A stretch of DNA of 64,000 nt, taken from the NCBI RefSeq assembly GCF_002575655.3, contig NC_053037.3, positions 207,747,743 through 207,811,742 on the forward strand. Reading direction: 5' to 3'. This stretch comes from Aegilops tauschii subsp. strangulata (Eukaryota > Streptophyta > Magnoliopsida > Poales > Poaceae). Below, one piece after another: positions 22,650 through 35,251 of this stretch (position 1 is its first letter; every line of letters begins with the position of its first letter). The notes beneath the pieces were generated by a model. That model ran no database searches, had not been told where the DNA came from, and saw only the letters and a program-made list of their open reading frames with translations. Position numbers and translations under genes: made by a program.

Positions 22650-24344
22650 TGATACGTCTCCAACGTATCTATAATTTTTGATTGTTCCATGCTATTATAT
22701 TACCTGTTTTGGATGTTTATGGGCTTTACTAAACACTTTTATATTATTTTTGGGACTAACCTATTAACTGGAGGCCCAGCCCAAATTGTTGTTTTCTCGC
22801 CTATTTCAGTGTTTCGAAGAAAAGGAAAATCAAACGGAGTCCAAATGGAATGAAACCTTCGGGAGAGTTATTTTTGGAACGGAAGCAATCCAGGAGACTT
22901 AGAGTAGACGTCATGGAAGCTTCGAGGTAGCCACGAGGCAGGGAGGCGTGCCTGCCCCCCTGGGCGCGCCCCCACCCTCGTGGGCCCCTCGTGGCTCCCC
23001 TGACCGACTTCTTTCTCCTATATATGTCCAGATACCCTAGAAACATAGGGGCACATAATAGATCGGGAGTTCCGCCGCCGCAAGGCTCTGTAGCCATGAA
23101 AAACCAATTGGGACCCTATTCCGGCACCCTGCCGGAGGGGCAATCCCTCACCGGCGGCCATCTTCATCATCCCGACGCTCTCCATGACGAGGAGGGAGGA
23201 GTTCACCCTTGGGGCTGAGGGTATGTACCAGTAGCTATGTGTTTGATCTCTCTCTCTCTCTCTCTCGTGTTCTTGAGGTGGTACGATCTTGATGTATCAT
23301 GAGCTTTCCTATTATAGTTGGATCTTATGATGTTTCTCCCCCTCCACTCTCTTGTAATGGATTGAGTTTTCCTTTTGAAGTTATCTTATCGGATTGAGTC
23401 TTTAAGGATTTGAGAACACTTGAAGTATGTGGTGCATGTGCTTATCTGTGGTGACAATGGGATATTCTCGTGATCCACTTGATGTATGTTTTGGTGATCA
23501 ACTTGCGGGTTCCGTAACATTGTGAACTTATGCATAGGGGTTGGCACACGTTTTCGTCTTGACTCTCCGGTAGAAACTTTGGGGCACTCCATGAAGTACT
23601 TTGTGTTGGTTGAATAGATGAATATGAGATTGTGTGATGCATATCGTATAATCATACCCACGGATACTTGAGGTGACATTGGAGTATCTAGGTGACATTA
23701 GGGTTTTGGTTGATTTGTGTCTGAAGGTGTTTTTCTAGTACGAACTCTATGATAGATCGAACGGAAAGAATAGCTTCGTGTTATTTTACTACGGACTCTT
23801 GAATAGATTGATCAGAAAGAATAACTTTGAGGTGGTTTCGTACCCTACCACAATCTCTTCGTTTGTTCTCCGTTATTAGCGACTTTGAAGTGACTCTTTG
23901 TTGCATGATGCGGGATAGTTATATGATCCAATTATGTTATTATTGTTGAGAGAACTTGCACTAGTGAAAGTATGAACCCTAGGCCTTGTTTCCTAGCATT
24001 GCAATATCGTTTGTGCTCACTTTTATCATTAGTTACCTTGCTGTTTTTATATCTTCAGATTACAAAACCTATATCTACCATCCATATTGCACTTGTATCA
24101 CCATCTCTTCGCCGAACTAGTGCACCTATACAATTTACCATTGTATTGGGTGTGTTGGGGACAGAACAGACTCTTTGTTATTTGGTTGAAGGGTTGTTTG
24201 AGAGAGACCATCTTCAACCTACGCCTCCCACGGATGGATAAACCTTAGGTCATCCACTTGAGGGAAATTTGCTACTGTCCTACAAACCTCTGCACTTGGA
24301 GGCCCAACAATGTCTACAAGAAGAAGGCTGCATAGTAGACATCA
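22650..24344 (+). repeat. 5' LTR of E10 (1695 bp)
   Basis: It begins TGATACGTCTCCAACG and ends GTAGACATCA. A TATA box CTATATATG lies at about 23018-23026, and a (TC)n microsatellite at about 23250. Confidence 0.88.
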
Positions 24345-24354
24345 AGCTCTTTTC

Positions 24355-24372
24355 TGGCGCCGTTGCCGGGGA
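24355..24372 (+). other. Primer-binding site of E10 (tRNA-Asp)
   Basis: TGGCGCCGTTGCCGGGGA, the exact complement of the tRNA-Asp 3' end, 10 bp behind the LTR. Confidence 0.9.
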
Positions 24373-24470
24373 GGTGAGTGCTTGAAGGTATATCTTTAGA
24401 TCTTGCAATAGAATCTTTTAGTTTCTTGTTTTATCACTAGTTTAGTTTATAAAAGAAAACTAGAAAAAAA

Positions 24471-25237
24471 ATGGAATTAAGGGTGCCTCATATGCTTCAT
24501 CTTTTTAATGTCTTTCATGAAAATGATGGGAAGGAAAATTGTGCTCAAGTACTAGAAGAAGAATTACATAGAATGCTTGGCATAAAATATGTTAATGATG
24601 AGCATGATTGCAATGTTGTTAGTACGAATTCTTTGAATATCCATGATGCTAATGATATGCAAATCCACAAGCTTGGGGATGCTATGTTTGATGATGATAT
24701 TTTTTGTCCCCCAAGTTTTGATGAGCAAATTTATTATGATGAAAGCATGCCTCCTAAGATAACCATGAAACTTGTCATCATGATTTTAATTTTCAATTGG
24801 ATTATGCTTCACATGATAGTTATTTTGTTGAGTTTGCTCCCACTACTATTGATGAGAATAAATTTGCTTATGTGGAGAGTAGTAAAATTTCTATGCAAGT
24901 AGATCATGAAAAGAATGCTTTATGTGCTGGTTATATGGTTGAATTCATTCATTATGCTATTGTAAATTATTATGAGAGAGGATCATATGCTTCTACATAT
25001 TGCAATAATATCAAGTTTCCTCTCTATGTGTTGAAAATCTTGAAGCTATGCTTGTTTTGCTTTCCTATGCTAGTTGATTATTTCCATAAGTTGTTTGCTC
25101 AAAATATCCCTATGCATAGGAAGTGGGTTAGATTTAAATGTGTTAGTAATATTCTTCATGATGCTCTCTTTATGTTTCAATTCTTATCTTTTATACGAGC
25201 ATCATTGAAGTCATCATGCCTACCTAAAAGGCATTAA
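24471..25237 (+). pseudogene. Single ORF of E10, gag-position protein of unknown function (frameshifted)
   Basis: It starts MELRVPHMLHLFNVFHENDG and is rich in Asp/Glu and Asn (HRMLGIKYVNDEHDCNVV, CPPSFDEQIYYDE). Around 24770 the frame shifts; the second part (DYASHDSYFVEFAPTTIDEN to SSCLPKRH) ends at 25237. Together about 255 residues. I recognise no gag zinc knuckle, protease or RT motif. Its place right behind the PBS suggests a gag remnant or a protein private to this non-autonomous family. Confidence 0.55.
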
Positions 25238-25329
25238 AGAAAAGCGCTTGTTGGTAGAAAACCCAATATTTACCCCTACTGTTTTTGTGTGTTCACATGA
25301 TTATGATACTGTAGTAATCATGTTTTAGA

Positions 25330-26790
25330 GCTTTTGTTTCAATAAAGTGCCAAGTATAACCTTTGGGAAGACTTGGGTGAAAGTTAATGTGATCTTGCTG
25401 TAAGAAAAGAAACTTTGCACTCACGAGGTTAGCTTTCATTTTTTACAGAAGAGTACTTTTAAGTTGATTATTTTTGCAGAAGATTAATAGACAAATTCCT
25501 CAGGTCCACCAATTTATTTCAGAATTTTTGGAGTTCCAGAAGTATACGTTTGATACAGATTACTACAGACTATTCTGTTTTTGACAGATTCTTTTTTCTA
25601 TGTGTTGTTTGCTTATTTTGATGAATCTATGAGTAGTATCGGAGGGTATGAACCATAGACAAGTTGGAATACAGTAGATATTACACCAATATGAATTTAG
25701 AATGAGTTCACAACAGTACCTAAGTGGTGATTTATTTTCTTATACTATCGGAGCTTACGAGTTTTCTGTTGAGTTTTGCGTTGTGAAGTTTTCATGTTTT
25801 GGGTAAAGATTCGATGGACTATGGAATAAGGAGTGGCAAGAGCCTAAGCTTGGGGATTCCCAAGGCACCCCAAGGTAATATTCAAGGACAACCAAAAGCC
25901 TATGCTTGGGGATGCCCCGGAAGGCATCCCCTCTTTCGTCTGCGTTCATTGGTAACTTTACTTGGAGCTATATTTTTATTCACCACATGATATGTGTTTT
26001 GCTTGGAGCGTCATTTTATTTTGTTAGTATTTGCTTGATGTTATTTAGACTAATGTTTGTCATCTCTATTTTCAATAAAAATGTCAAGGATAGCCTTTAC
26101 CATGCTTATTTTGCAAGTATACATGTTGCTGTTTCAAAACAGAAAGTTTACCGCTGTTGCAAAAATTCCCTAGAAAGTCAGAATATGATAAAATGTTGAA
26201 ACTTTTTGCATATTGAGCTCTGATAAATTTTCTACAGTTTGGTAGAATTTCATAATGTTTGGATTTAGGGAAGTATGATGAATCTTGCATTCTTTACAGA
26301 CTGTACTGTTTTGGCAGACTGCTGTTGTGTTTGCATTGTTTGCGTATGTTTGCTTGTTTAATGATTCTATTTGAGGATAGGAGTATTAAATATGCAGAGG
26401 AATTTAGTATGCAATGTTGAATAATAATTTTAGTGATTTGTTACAGTAGAAAATGATAAGGTTTTTGCATTGGTTTATACTAACTTATCTCAAGAGTTCT
26501 TGTTGAGTTTGGTGTGGATGAAGCTTTCGAGATTTAGGAAACCGTGATATGAGAGGAATTAAGGAGACACAAAAGCTCAAGCTTGGGGATGCCCAAGGCA
26601 CCCCAAGATAATATTTCAAGAAGTCTCAAGCATCTAAGCTTGGGGATGCCCCGGTAGGCATCCCACCTTTCTTCTTCAATGATTATCGGTTAGTATCGGT
26701 TGAGCCTAAGTTTTTGCTTCTTCACATGATGGGTGCTATCCTTGAAATGTCGTTTTATTTTGTTTTGCTTGCTGTTTGAATAATATCCCA
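25330..26790 (+). repeat. Tandem duplication in E10 (period about 732 bp)
   Basis: Two diverged units, about 25330-26060 and 26062-26790. Landmarks align in order: TTTCAATAAA, ACAGACT(A/G)T(A/T)CTGTTTT, then CAAGCTTGGGGATGCCC or TAAGCTTGGGGATTCCC followed by AAGGCACCCCAAG, then TGCCCCGGWAGGCATCCC and CATTTTATTTTGTT. Each unit carries two copies of a GCTTGGGGATGCC motif that is also the polypurine tract of the element. Confidence 0.7.
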
Positions 26791-28764
26791 AGATCTGAAA
26801 TTCTTAAATGTTAGAGAGTCTTCACATAGTTGCATAATTATTCAACTACTCATTGATCTTCACTTATATCTTTCGGAGTAGTTTGTCGTTTGCTCTAGTG
26901 CTTCACTTATATCTTTTAGAGCACAATGGTGGTTTTATTTTGAAGAAATAGATGAACTCTCATGCTTCACTTATATTATTTTGAGAGTCTTTTGAAATGC
27001 ATGGTAATTTTCTTTGGTTATGAATTTAGTCCTAATATGATGGGCATCCAAGATGGGTATAATAAAAACTCTCATATAAAGTGCATTGAATACTGTGAGA
27101 AGTCTGATTCCTTATGATTGTTTTGAGATATGAAGATGGTGATCTTAGAGTCATGATAGTGAGTAGTTGTGAATTTGAGAGATACTTGTGTTAAAGTTTG
27201 TGATTCCCATAGCATGCACGTATGGTGAACCGTTATGTGGTGAAGTCGGAGCATGACTTATTTATTGATTGTCTTCCTTATGAGTGGCGGTCGGGGACGA
27301 GCAATGGTCTTTTCCTACCAATCTATCCCCCTAGGAGCATGCGTGTAGTACTTTGTTTCGATAACTAATAGATTTTTTCAATAAGTATGTGAGTTCTTTA
27401 TGACTAATGTTGAGTCCATGGATTATAAGCACTCTCGCCCTTCCACCATTGCTAGCCTCTCTAATACCGTGCACCTTTCGCCGATATCATATACCCACAA
27501 TATACCTTCCTTAAAACAGCCACCATACCTACCTATTATGGCATTTCCGTAGCCATTCCGAGATATATTGCCATGCAACTTACCACCGCTCCGTTTATTA
27601 TGACACGCTTCATCATTGTCATATTGCTTTGCATGATCATGTAGTTCACATCGTATTTGTGGCAAAGCCACCTTCATAATTCTTTCATACATGTCACTCT
27701 TGATTCAATGCATATCTCGGTACACCGCCGGAGGCAATCACATAGAGTCATATTATGTTCTAAGTATCGAGTTGTAATTCTTGAGTTGTAAGTAAATAAA
27801 AGTGTGATGATCATTATTAGAGCATTGTCCCATGTGAGGAAAGGATGATGGAGACTATGATTCCCCCATAAGTCGGGATGAGACTTCGGACGAAATAAAT
27901 AAATAAAAGAGGCCAAAGAAGCCCAAATAAAAAAAGTGAAAAAAGAGGCCATAAAAAAAGAGAAGGCCCAGAAAAAAATGAGAGAAAAAGAGAGAAGGGG
28001 CAATGCTACTATCCTTTTACCACACTTGTGCTTCAAAGTAGCACCATGATCTTCATCATAGAGAGTCTCCTATGTTGTCACTTTCATATACTAGTGGGAA
28101 TCTTTCATTATAGAACTTGGCTTGTATATTCCAATGATGGGCTTCCTCAAAATGCCCTAGGTCTTCGTGAGCAAGCGAGTTGGATGCACACCCACTTAGT
28201 TTCTTTTGTTGAGCTTTCATGCACTTATAGCTCTAGTGCATCTGTTGCATGGCAATCCCTACTCACTCACATTGATATCTATTGACGGGCATCTCCATAG
28301 CCTGTTGATATGCCTAGTTGATGTGAGACTATCTTCTCCTTTTTGTCTTCTCCAAAACCACCATTTTATTCCACCTATAGTGCTATGTACATGGCTCACA
28401 CTCATGTATTGCGTGAAGATTGAAAAAGTTTGAGAACATCAAAAGTATGAAACAATTTCTTGGCTTGTCATCGGGGTTGTGCATGATTTAAATATTTTGT
28501 GTGATGAAGATAGATCATAGCCAGACTATATGATTTTGTAGGGATAACTTTCTTTGGCCATGTTATTTTGAGAAGACATGATTGCTTTGTTAGTATCCTT
28601 GAAGTATTATTGTTTTCATGTCAATATTAAACTTTTGTTTTGAATCTTTTGGATCTGAACATTCATGCCACAATAAAGAAGATTACATTGATAAATATGT
28701 TAGGTAGCATTCCACATCAAAAATTCTGTTTTTATCATTTACCTACTCGAGGACGAGCAGGAAT
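26791..28764 (+). other. Non-coding 3' region of E10
   Basis: About 2 kb, AT-rich, with a purine-rich stretch at 27890-28000 (AAAAAGAGGCC repeats). Short ORFs on both strands lack family features. No gene supported. Confidence 0.55.
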
Positions 28765-28779
28765 TAAGCTTGGGGATGC
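28765..28779 (+). other. Polypurine tract of E10
   Basis: TAAGCTTGGGGATGC directly precedes the 3' LTR. The same motif occurs four times inside E10. Confidence 0.75.
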
Positions 28780-30474
28780 TGATACGTCTCCAACGTATCT
28801 ATAATTTTTTATTGTTCCATGCTATTATATTGTCTGTTTTGGATGTTTATGGGCTTTACTAAACACTTTTATATTATTTTTGGGACTAACCTATTAACCG
28901 GAGGCCCAGCCCAAATTGTTGTCTCCTTGCCTATTTCAGTGTTTCGAAGAAAAGGAATATCAAACTGAGTCCAAATGGAATGAAACCTTCAGGAGAGTTA
29001 TTTTTGGAACGGAAGCAATCCAGGAGACTTGGAGTACACGTCAGGGAAGCTTCAAGGTGGCCACGAGGCAGGGAGGCGCGCCCGCCCCCCCTGTGCGCGC
29101 CCCCCACCCTCGTGGGCCCCTCGTGGCTCCCTGACCGACTTCTTTCGCCTATATATGTCCATATACCCTAGAAACATAGGGGAACAGAATAGATCGGGAG
29201 TTCCGCCGCCGCAAGCCTCTGTAGCCACGAAAAACCAATTGGGACCCTGTCCTGGCACCCTGCCGGAGGGGGAATCCCTCATCGGTGGCCATCTTCATCA
29301 TCCCAGCACTCTCCATGACGAGGAGGGAGTAGTTCACCCTCGGGGCTGAGGGTATGTACCAGTAGCTATGTGTTTGATCTCTCTCTCTCTCTCTCGTGTT
29401 CTTGAGGTGGTACGATCTTGATGTATCGCGAGCTTTGCTATTATAGTTGGATCTTATGATGTTTCTCCCCCTCTACTCTCTTGTAATGGATTGAGTTTTC
29501 CCTTTGGAGTTATCTTATCGGGTTGAGTCTTTAAGGATTTGAGAACACTTGATGTATGTCTTGCATGTGCTTATCTGTGGTGACAATGGTGTATTCACGT
29601 GATCCACTTGATGTATGTTTTGGTGATCAACTTGCGGGTTCCGTAACATTGTGAACTTATGCATAGGGGTTGGCACACGTTTTCGTCTTGACTCTCCGGT
29701 AGAAACTTTGGGGCACTCTTTGAAGTCCTTTGTGTTGGTTGAATAGATGAATCTGAGATTGTGTGATGCATATCGAATAATCATACCCACGGATACTTGA
29801 GGTGACATTGGAGTATCTAGGTGACATTAGGGTTTTGGTTGATTTGTGTCTTAAGGTGTTATTCTAGTACGAACTCTATGATAGATCGAACGGAAAGAAT
29901 AGCTTCATGTTATTTTACTACGGACTCTTGAACAGATTGATCAGAAAGAATAACTTTGATGTGGTTTCGTACCCTACCATAATCTCTTCGTTTGTTCTCC
30001 GCTATTAGCGACTTTTGAGTGACTCTTTGTTGCATGTTGAGGGATAGTTATATGATCCAATTATGTTATTATTGTTGAGAGAACTTGCACTAGTGAAAGT
30101 ATGAACCCTCGGCCTTGTTTCCTAGCATTGCAATACCGTTTGTGCTCACTTTTATCATTAGTTACCTTGCTGTTTTTATATTTTCAGATTACAAAAACCT
30201 ATATCTACCATCCATATTGCACTTGTATCACCATCTCTTCGCCGAACTAGTGCACCTATACAATTTACCATTGTATTGGGTGTGTTGGGGACACAAGAGA
30301 CTCTTTGTTATTTGGTCACAGGGTTGTTTGAGAGAGAGCATCTTCAACCTACGCCTCCGACGGATTGATAAACCTTAGGTCATCCACTTGAGGGAAATTT
30401 GCTACTGTCCTACAAACCTCTGCACTTGGAGGCCCAACAACGTCTACAAGAAGAAGGTTGCGTAGTAGACATCA
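28780..30474 (+). repeat. 3' LTR of E10 (1695 bp)
   Basis: Same start and end as the 5' LTR and the same length. It is followed directly by CCAGA and then by the GATGAACAGG array of E9. Confidence 0.88.
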
Positions 30475-30479
30475 CCAGA

Positions 30480-30900
30480 TCCCTCCCGATGAACAGGATC
30501 CCGTTCGAACGTGGCCGGTCGAACACAAGGTCGTTTCCTCCGTTCTGCTGTACGCCAGGCCTCGTTTCCATCGGCTGTTCCGTTCAAGCCGGTTGGCTCC
30601 CACGCGTTCCGTTGCCTCCCGATGAACACGACGCATTCCGTTGCCTCCCCATAAACACGACGACGACGCAGTTTCTCCGTTTTGACCCGGCCATGTACAC
30701 GAGCCCTGGCCGTACGTACGCGCGAGCAGGCGTTCGAGACCCCGCCCGTATGTATGTATGTGGCCGTATTTAGTTTCTTGCACCCTGGCCGCTGTACGTA
30801 CGTGTACATGCTACGTGGGCGCCTATACTAAGACACGTGCGCGCCTCGACATTGACCAGTATGTACGTACATGTTCGCGACCAGAATGACAACGCTACGT
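30480..30900 (+). repeat. Continuation of E9 left array and ACGT-rich sequence
   Basis: GATGAACA units up to about 30660, then a stretch with many GTACGTACG-type palindromes to 30900. No gene supported. Confidence 0.5.
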
Positions 30901-32250
30901 ACGCTTCGACCAGGTGGGTCCCGACTGTCAGGCACTTCCTTGCATGCGAAGATGTAGCTGGTGGGTCCTAGTAGTCAGGGGGCGAATCATTTTTTTGCCC
31001 AGACGCACTTCCTTGCGCGCGAAGATGTCGCTGGTAGGTCCCAGCAGTCAGGGGGGAAACATTTTTTCATGAAATACGGTTGCCCGTCTAGTGGGTCCCT
31101 GCTGTCAGGTGGATGAATCATTATTTTCCGCGTAATAAGGAGGCACTTCCTTGTTGCGGCCGTGGACCTAGCTGTCAGCCTCTCCACGTACAGGTCACGT
31201 CTGATGGAAGCCGTTCCTTGACCACGTTGACCACGCCGCGCCGAGAGCACCAGGGCGGTGGACGACGGTGAGGCGTAGGAAGGGGACGACGCGGAGCCGG
31301 GGAAGACGCGGCAGTGGATGCCCATGCGTAGAGTACGAGGGTTCACTGGTTCGCTGCGGTGTGAGGCTGTCGTCGCCGCAGAATAACAGGGGGTGTGATT
31401 GAGTAGAGGGATGGCCTGGCCAGCGGTGGGAGTAATAGGGGGCGGTGAGGCCTCCGCGTAATCGCAGCCGGCCATGGGAGGCAGGAGCACGAGGCACGAC
31501 CGACACTGCTTTGGGTGGCTGGAGCAAGAAGACCAGAGGTTGAAGAAGCACTACGGCCGTTGGATGGACATCGTACGGTCACTGGAGCTAGAATCGTTCA
31601 TATTGACTAAGTTGACAAAGCCCTCTGTCCCCGTCGACTTAGTTGGCCCACAATTCAGCCTCCCACTATTGTGGGTCCCAGCTAGCAGGGGGTATTCATT
31701 TTTTGTGCGTAATAAGGAGGCACTTCCTTGCGTGCGAAGATATAGCTGGTGGGTCCGACCTGTCAGCGGTGGGAACATTTTTCGCGAAATACAGAGGCCC
31801 TTCCGGTGGGTCCCAGCTGTCAGGTGGAGGAATCATTATTTTCCGCGTAATAAGGAGGCATTTTCTTGCGTGCGGCCGTGGACCCAGCTGTCAGCCTCTC
31901 CACGCACAGTCTACTTCCGATGGTGTCGTTCGTTGACCATGTTGACCACTCCGCGCCGAGCGCATCCAAGGTGGTGGACGACGGCGAGGCCCCGGACAGC
32001 AACGAGCCGGAGATGGGAAGACGCGGGAGTAGAGTCGCAGATGGAGAGGTGTACGAGGGTTAACTGGTTCTGGTGCGGTGTGGTTCGGTAGTCGGTGGAG
32101 AAGAACAGGAGGTGTGGAGGGGTGGAGGGATGGCCTGGCCAACGGTGGAGTAGCGCTTCATAGCGAAGCGTGCTAAGCAGAGCTGCTAGCAGCACGAGGC
32201 GGGAGCAGGTGGTCCCGGCGGCGCTGGAGGAAGAAGACGAGAGATTGAAG
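30900..32250 (+). repeat. Large tandem repeat in E9 (period about 715 bp)
   Basis: The block from about 31080 recurs from about 31795: GTCAGGTGGA(T/G)GAATCATTA, TTTTCCGCGTAATAAGGAGG, GTCAGCCTCTCCACG, GTTGACCAC.CCGCGCCGAG and GGTGGACGACGG all repeat in order, ending near 31550 and 32250. A shorter GGTGGGTCCCA..TGTCAG unit is repeated several times more from 30910 and at 31670-31830. Minus-strand ORFs across it, such as 30987-31490, are not conserved between the copies, so I do not call a gene. Confidence 0.65.
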
Positions 32251-33750
32251 ATGGATGTCAGTCGTTGGATGTAAATCCAACGGCTAACGATGTTAGAATC
32301 ATTTGTTGACTAAGTTGACAACGACTTGCATTGGCTTCGACCTATTGGCCCACATTTCAGCCTCCAAAAATGTGGCACGTATTCAACCCATTTTTTCAGA
32401 ATTTACAGTCTTTTTTTTGCGGGGTAGAATTTACAGTCCATTTGATCTATTTTTTTTTGAATTACAGTCCATTAGCTGGGCTGGGTGAACAAATAATGTA
32501 GCGTCCATGCAGCCCATTTATGTTTTCCTAAAAAATTACAGGCCATTTGCACTTTCTCGAAATACACGATTTTGCTAGGCTTATTCTAATTATAATGTTG
32601 GGGTGGGCACAACAATGTTATCAAAAAATAAACAGGGGCTGAGCATTTTGTTATATATATATATTTAAATAATAAGTGATTTATTATTACATTGGTCCTT
32701 AAATCTTACCAAGCTTTTGTACACAATCACCAGGGTTTTCGTTGCCAAAAAATACAAACAAGCCTATGGACCTCCCATCCGAGGTCGTGGGCTGCGCATA
32801 TTAAAAAAGAAAGCCTAGACGGGGAAGCCCAAAACCCAGCTGATACTTGCTGCCCCAGTGATAATAAATGATACCTGCCAGCTCCCCGGCTTCGTTGTGA
32901 ATTTATCTCCTATAGTAACTACGTTGAAGCATGTAAAAAAATGTAACTATGTTGACAAACCCGTGGGCCCCAACGTCAATATAGCATTAGGAGGAAGTAT
33001 TTTTTCGATGAGGCACTTGCTTGCGTACGACCATAGACCTGGTGGCTCCCGACTGTCCGCCACTCCACGTACAGTCCTCTCCAGATTCCTCTTGTTTGTT
33101 CAGCATGTTCACAATGGCAGACAACAGCGTCGCCAAGTGACACTACCCGACAGCTGTTCCGCCCGGGTTCGATTCCACCTATGCAGAGAAAATATCTACA
33201 AATTTTTTGCCTCTGCCTTCATTGACATGTGGGTCCCAATTGTCATCTACGCACACCACGTCCAACACTTGCCAAAACTTCGTCCCTCGTTTTCTCTGTT
33301 TTTCGCACACTCGACATTGTGTGGGCATCTTGAAAATAGCATATCTTTTTGACTGTGCATCATATGAAGATGTGCTATGCATGAATGTTGATCAGCATGA
33401 TGTTAACTAGCTGGTAGTTCCAGTTTCGACCATGAATAAAACTTCCAGCATGATGTTAACACTGTTTGAAAAGGCCGTGTTAATATAAATGCTCTACCTC
33501 TGAAAGTCGTAGTTTCTTATCTGAAACTGAAACTTGGAGTTTCTTCTTTGAGAATCACATTGTCTGCACTTTTATACTCCTAGCAAAGTACATTTTTAAG
33601 TGCTAAAAATAGATCTCTAGAATTCATAAAATACTTCATATGCTCAATACTGCAAATCTGAAATTCAAAAGACTTTCATATCTGAAAGTACTCTCAAAAT
33701 ACACAACACAAAACACAATTCACAACCTGCAAATACTAACAACCCTAAGC
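32251..33750 (+). other. E9 interior without a recognised gene
   Basis: AT-rich from 32480 to 32850. Around 33130-33185 a tRNA-like fragment is possible: CGCCAAGTGACA resembles an A box and GGGTTCGATTCC, 34 bp later, a B box, as in tRNA-derived SINEs. No tRNA cloverleaf can be drawn with confidence. Confidence 0.35.
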
Positions 33751-33806
33751 TCCTCCTGACAATTCACAACCTGCCCGACTATTGGTCTGGGGGGGGGCAA
33801 TCCCTC

Positions 33807-34283
33807 CTATTCCTCGGCGGCAGACAGCCGCCCCGTGAGACGATGTGAACGGCGAGGGAGAGGATGGCGGGGAAGTGTCGTCGGGCCAACTGTTTTTCTC
33901 CTCTTGCAGTTGGGTTCGGTCGACGAAGACTCCACCAGCTCGCTCTGGCACGACACCCTCACAAACGGCACCCTGTAGAGGCTCAATCCTTCAAGCTCTG
34001 GTGGATGCTCCATCTGGGATCGATACTCCCACCACCGCTCCCTCACGATCAGATTCGGTGAATCTGTTTGCTCCATGGCCCAGAGGAGCAACTCTATGTA
34101 CTCCTGCTCGACTCCCTCCGGGAGTATCGCCGCCTTTTCGCTCTATTGCAGATATTTGGCCATGGATGTCGCCGTCGCCGCTGGTTGGTCCTTGTTGTCA
34201 AACCAAGATGGTATCTCCAACATCCTAGCTAGCTTCACAGGGTCTCCGTCTGCGATCCTCATGTATCGGTTGTACTCCTCCAT
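33807..34283 (-). pseudogene. Cargo gene copy A (WFDNK / LLWAMEQTD family)
   Basis: One frame of 159 codons runs from ATG at 34283 to TAG at 33807, with a single in-frame TAG at 34143-34145 (codon 47). It starts MEEYNRYMRIADGDPVKLAR. Shared with copy B on the opposite strand (35252-35740) are KLAR, WFDNK, LLWAMEQTD, RWWxYRS, EHP and VPFVRV. A basic stretch KRRKTV precedes a Pro/Arg-rich end. I do not recognise the family. The conserved Trp-rich core suggests a real protein domain captured or evolved within the CACTA. Copies A and B diverge from a shared region with mirrored minisatellites. Confidence 0.6.
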
Positions 34284-34319
34284 CGATCTACTTCTCCACA
34301 GCACCTTCACTCGCCGGCG

Positions 34320-34510
34320 GTGGTTTTTTAATGGAAGAGGAGAGGAGCAGCGCTGGTTTTGGTTTAGAACGGGAGAGGAGCGACACTGGTTTTGCATTGG
34401 AACAGGAGAGGAGGGGCGGTGGTTTGGAAATGGAAGAGGAGAGGAGCGTCGCTGCATTTAGATTGGAACAGGAGAGGAGCGGCGGTGGTTTAAGAGGAGA
34501 AGAGCAGAAG
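34320..34510 (+). repeat. Minisatellite GGAGAGGAGCG, arm 1
   Basis: Units of about 35-40 bp built from GGAGAGGAG, a short spacer and TGGTTT(T/A)G..TTGGAA, five or more times. The array at 34840-35215 is the same sequence in reverse complement. Confidence 0.7.
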
Positions 34511-34839
34511 AGTGGCGCTAGTCTTGGATGTATTTTTTTTGTTTTGCGTATTTTGGGTCAAAGTTTGACCACGTACTGTATTTGAAAAGCAAAATGTGAA
34601 TGCATGTCACCAAAAATTGTATCGTTTGGTTCGTATCTAAATGTACTTACAAATTGTATTATTTTTGCAACGTATAACATATATTTTATTTGTGAAAATC
34701 ATGGTCAATTATGACCCAGAATAAAAGGGAGACTAGTTAATGTGGGGTCGCTTTCTTAATTGAAGGGTAAATTGATTTTGATTTTGATCCAGTCACAGCA
34801 CACCGGCCCTCTCGTCCAATCCTAAATTGCTGCCGCACG

Positions 34840-35215
34840 CTCCTCTCCCTCTTCTCCATTGCAAAACCACCTCCTCTCCTCTCCATCATCTCCATTCCAA
34901 AACCACTTCCTCGCCTCTCCCTCTTCTCCATTGCAAAACCACCTCCTCTCTCCTCGGACGAGGATCCCCTGACGTAGCCCATCCTGCCATTGAGACACTG
35001 ACACATGGGTCCCACCAAGCGCGGGGCCCACCTGTCAGTGACCGAAAGGCAGTGGAACCTCTCCTCTCCATCATCTCCATTCCAAAACCACCGTCTCGCC
35101 TCTCCCTCTTCTCCATTTCAAACCACCCCCTCTCCTCTCCATCATCTCCATTCCAAAACCACCGTCTCGCCTCTCCCTCTTCTCTATTGCAAGACCACCG
35201 TCTCTCCTCCCATCT
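34840..35215 (-). repeat. Minisatellite CCTCTCC..CCAAAACCACC, arm 2
   Basis: Repeats of CTCCATTCCAAAACCACC plus CTCGCCTCTCC or CTCCTCTCC with a period of about 30-40 bp, interrupted at 34950-35060. It mirrors the array upstream of copy A. Confidence 0.7.
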
Positions 35216-35251
35216 TCCAAAGCTAGCACCGGACCACTCAGAAGGACATCT

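Larger units (their letters stand above)
22650..30474 (+). mobile_element. E10: complete non-autonomous Athila-like LTR element
   Basis: LTRs of identical length (1695 bp) at 22650-24344 and 28780-30474 enclose 4435 bp. CCAGA is duplicated at 22645-22649 and 30475-30479. PBS and polypurine tract are intact in form. There is no protease, RT, RNase H or integrase, so it must have been mobilised by an autonomous relative. LTR divergence by eye is several percent. Confidence 0.88.

Noticed and set aside
30987..31490. 167-codon minus-strand ORF in E9
   Set aside because: The tandem copy at 31800-32240 does not preserve this frame, and no motif is present.
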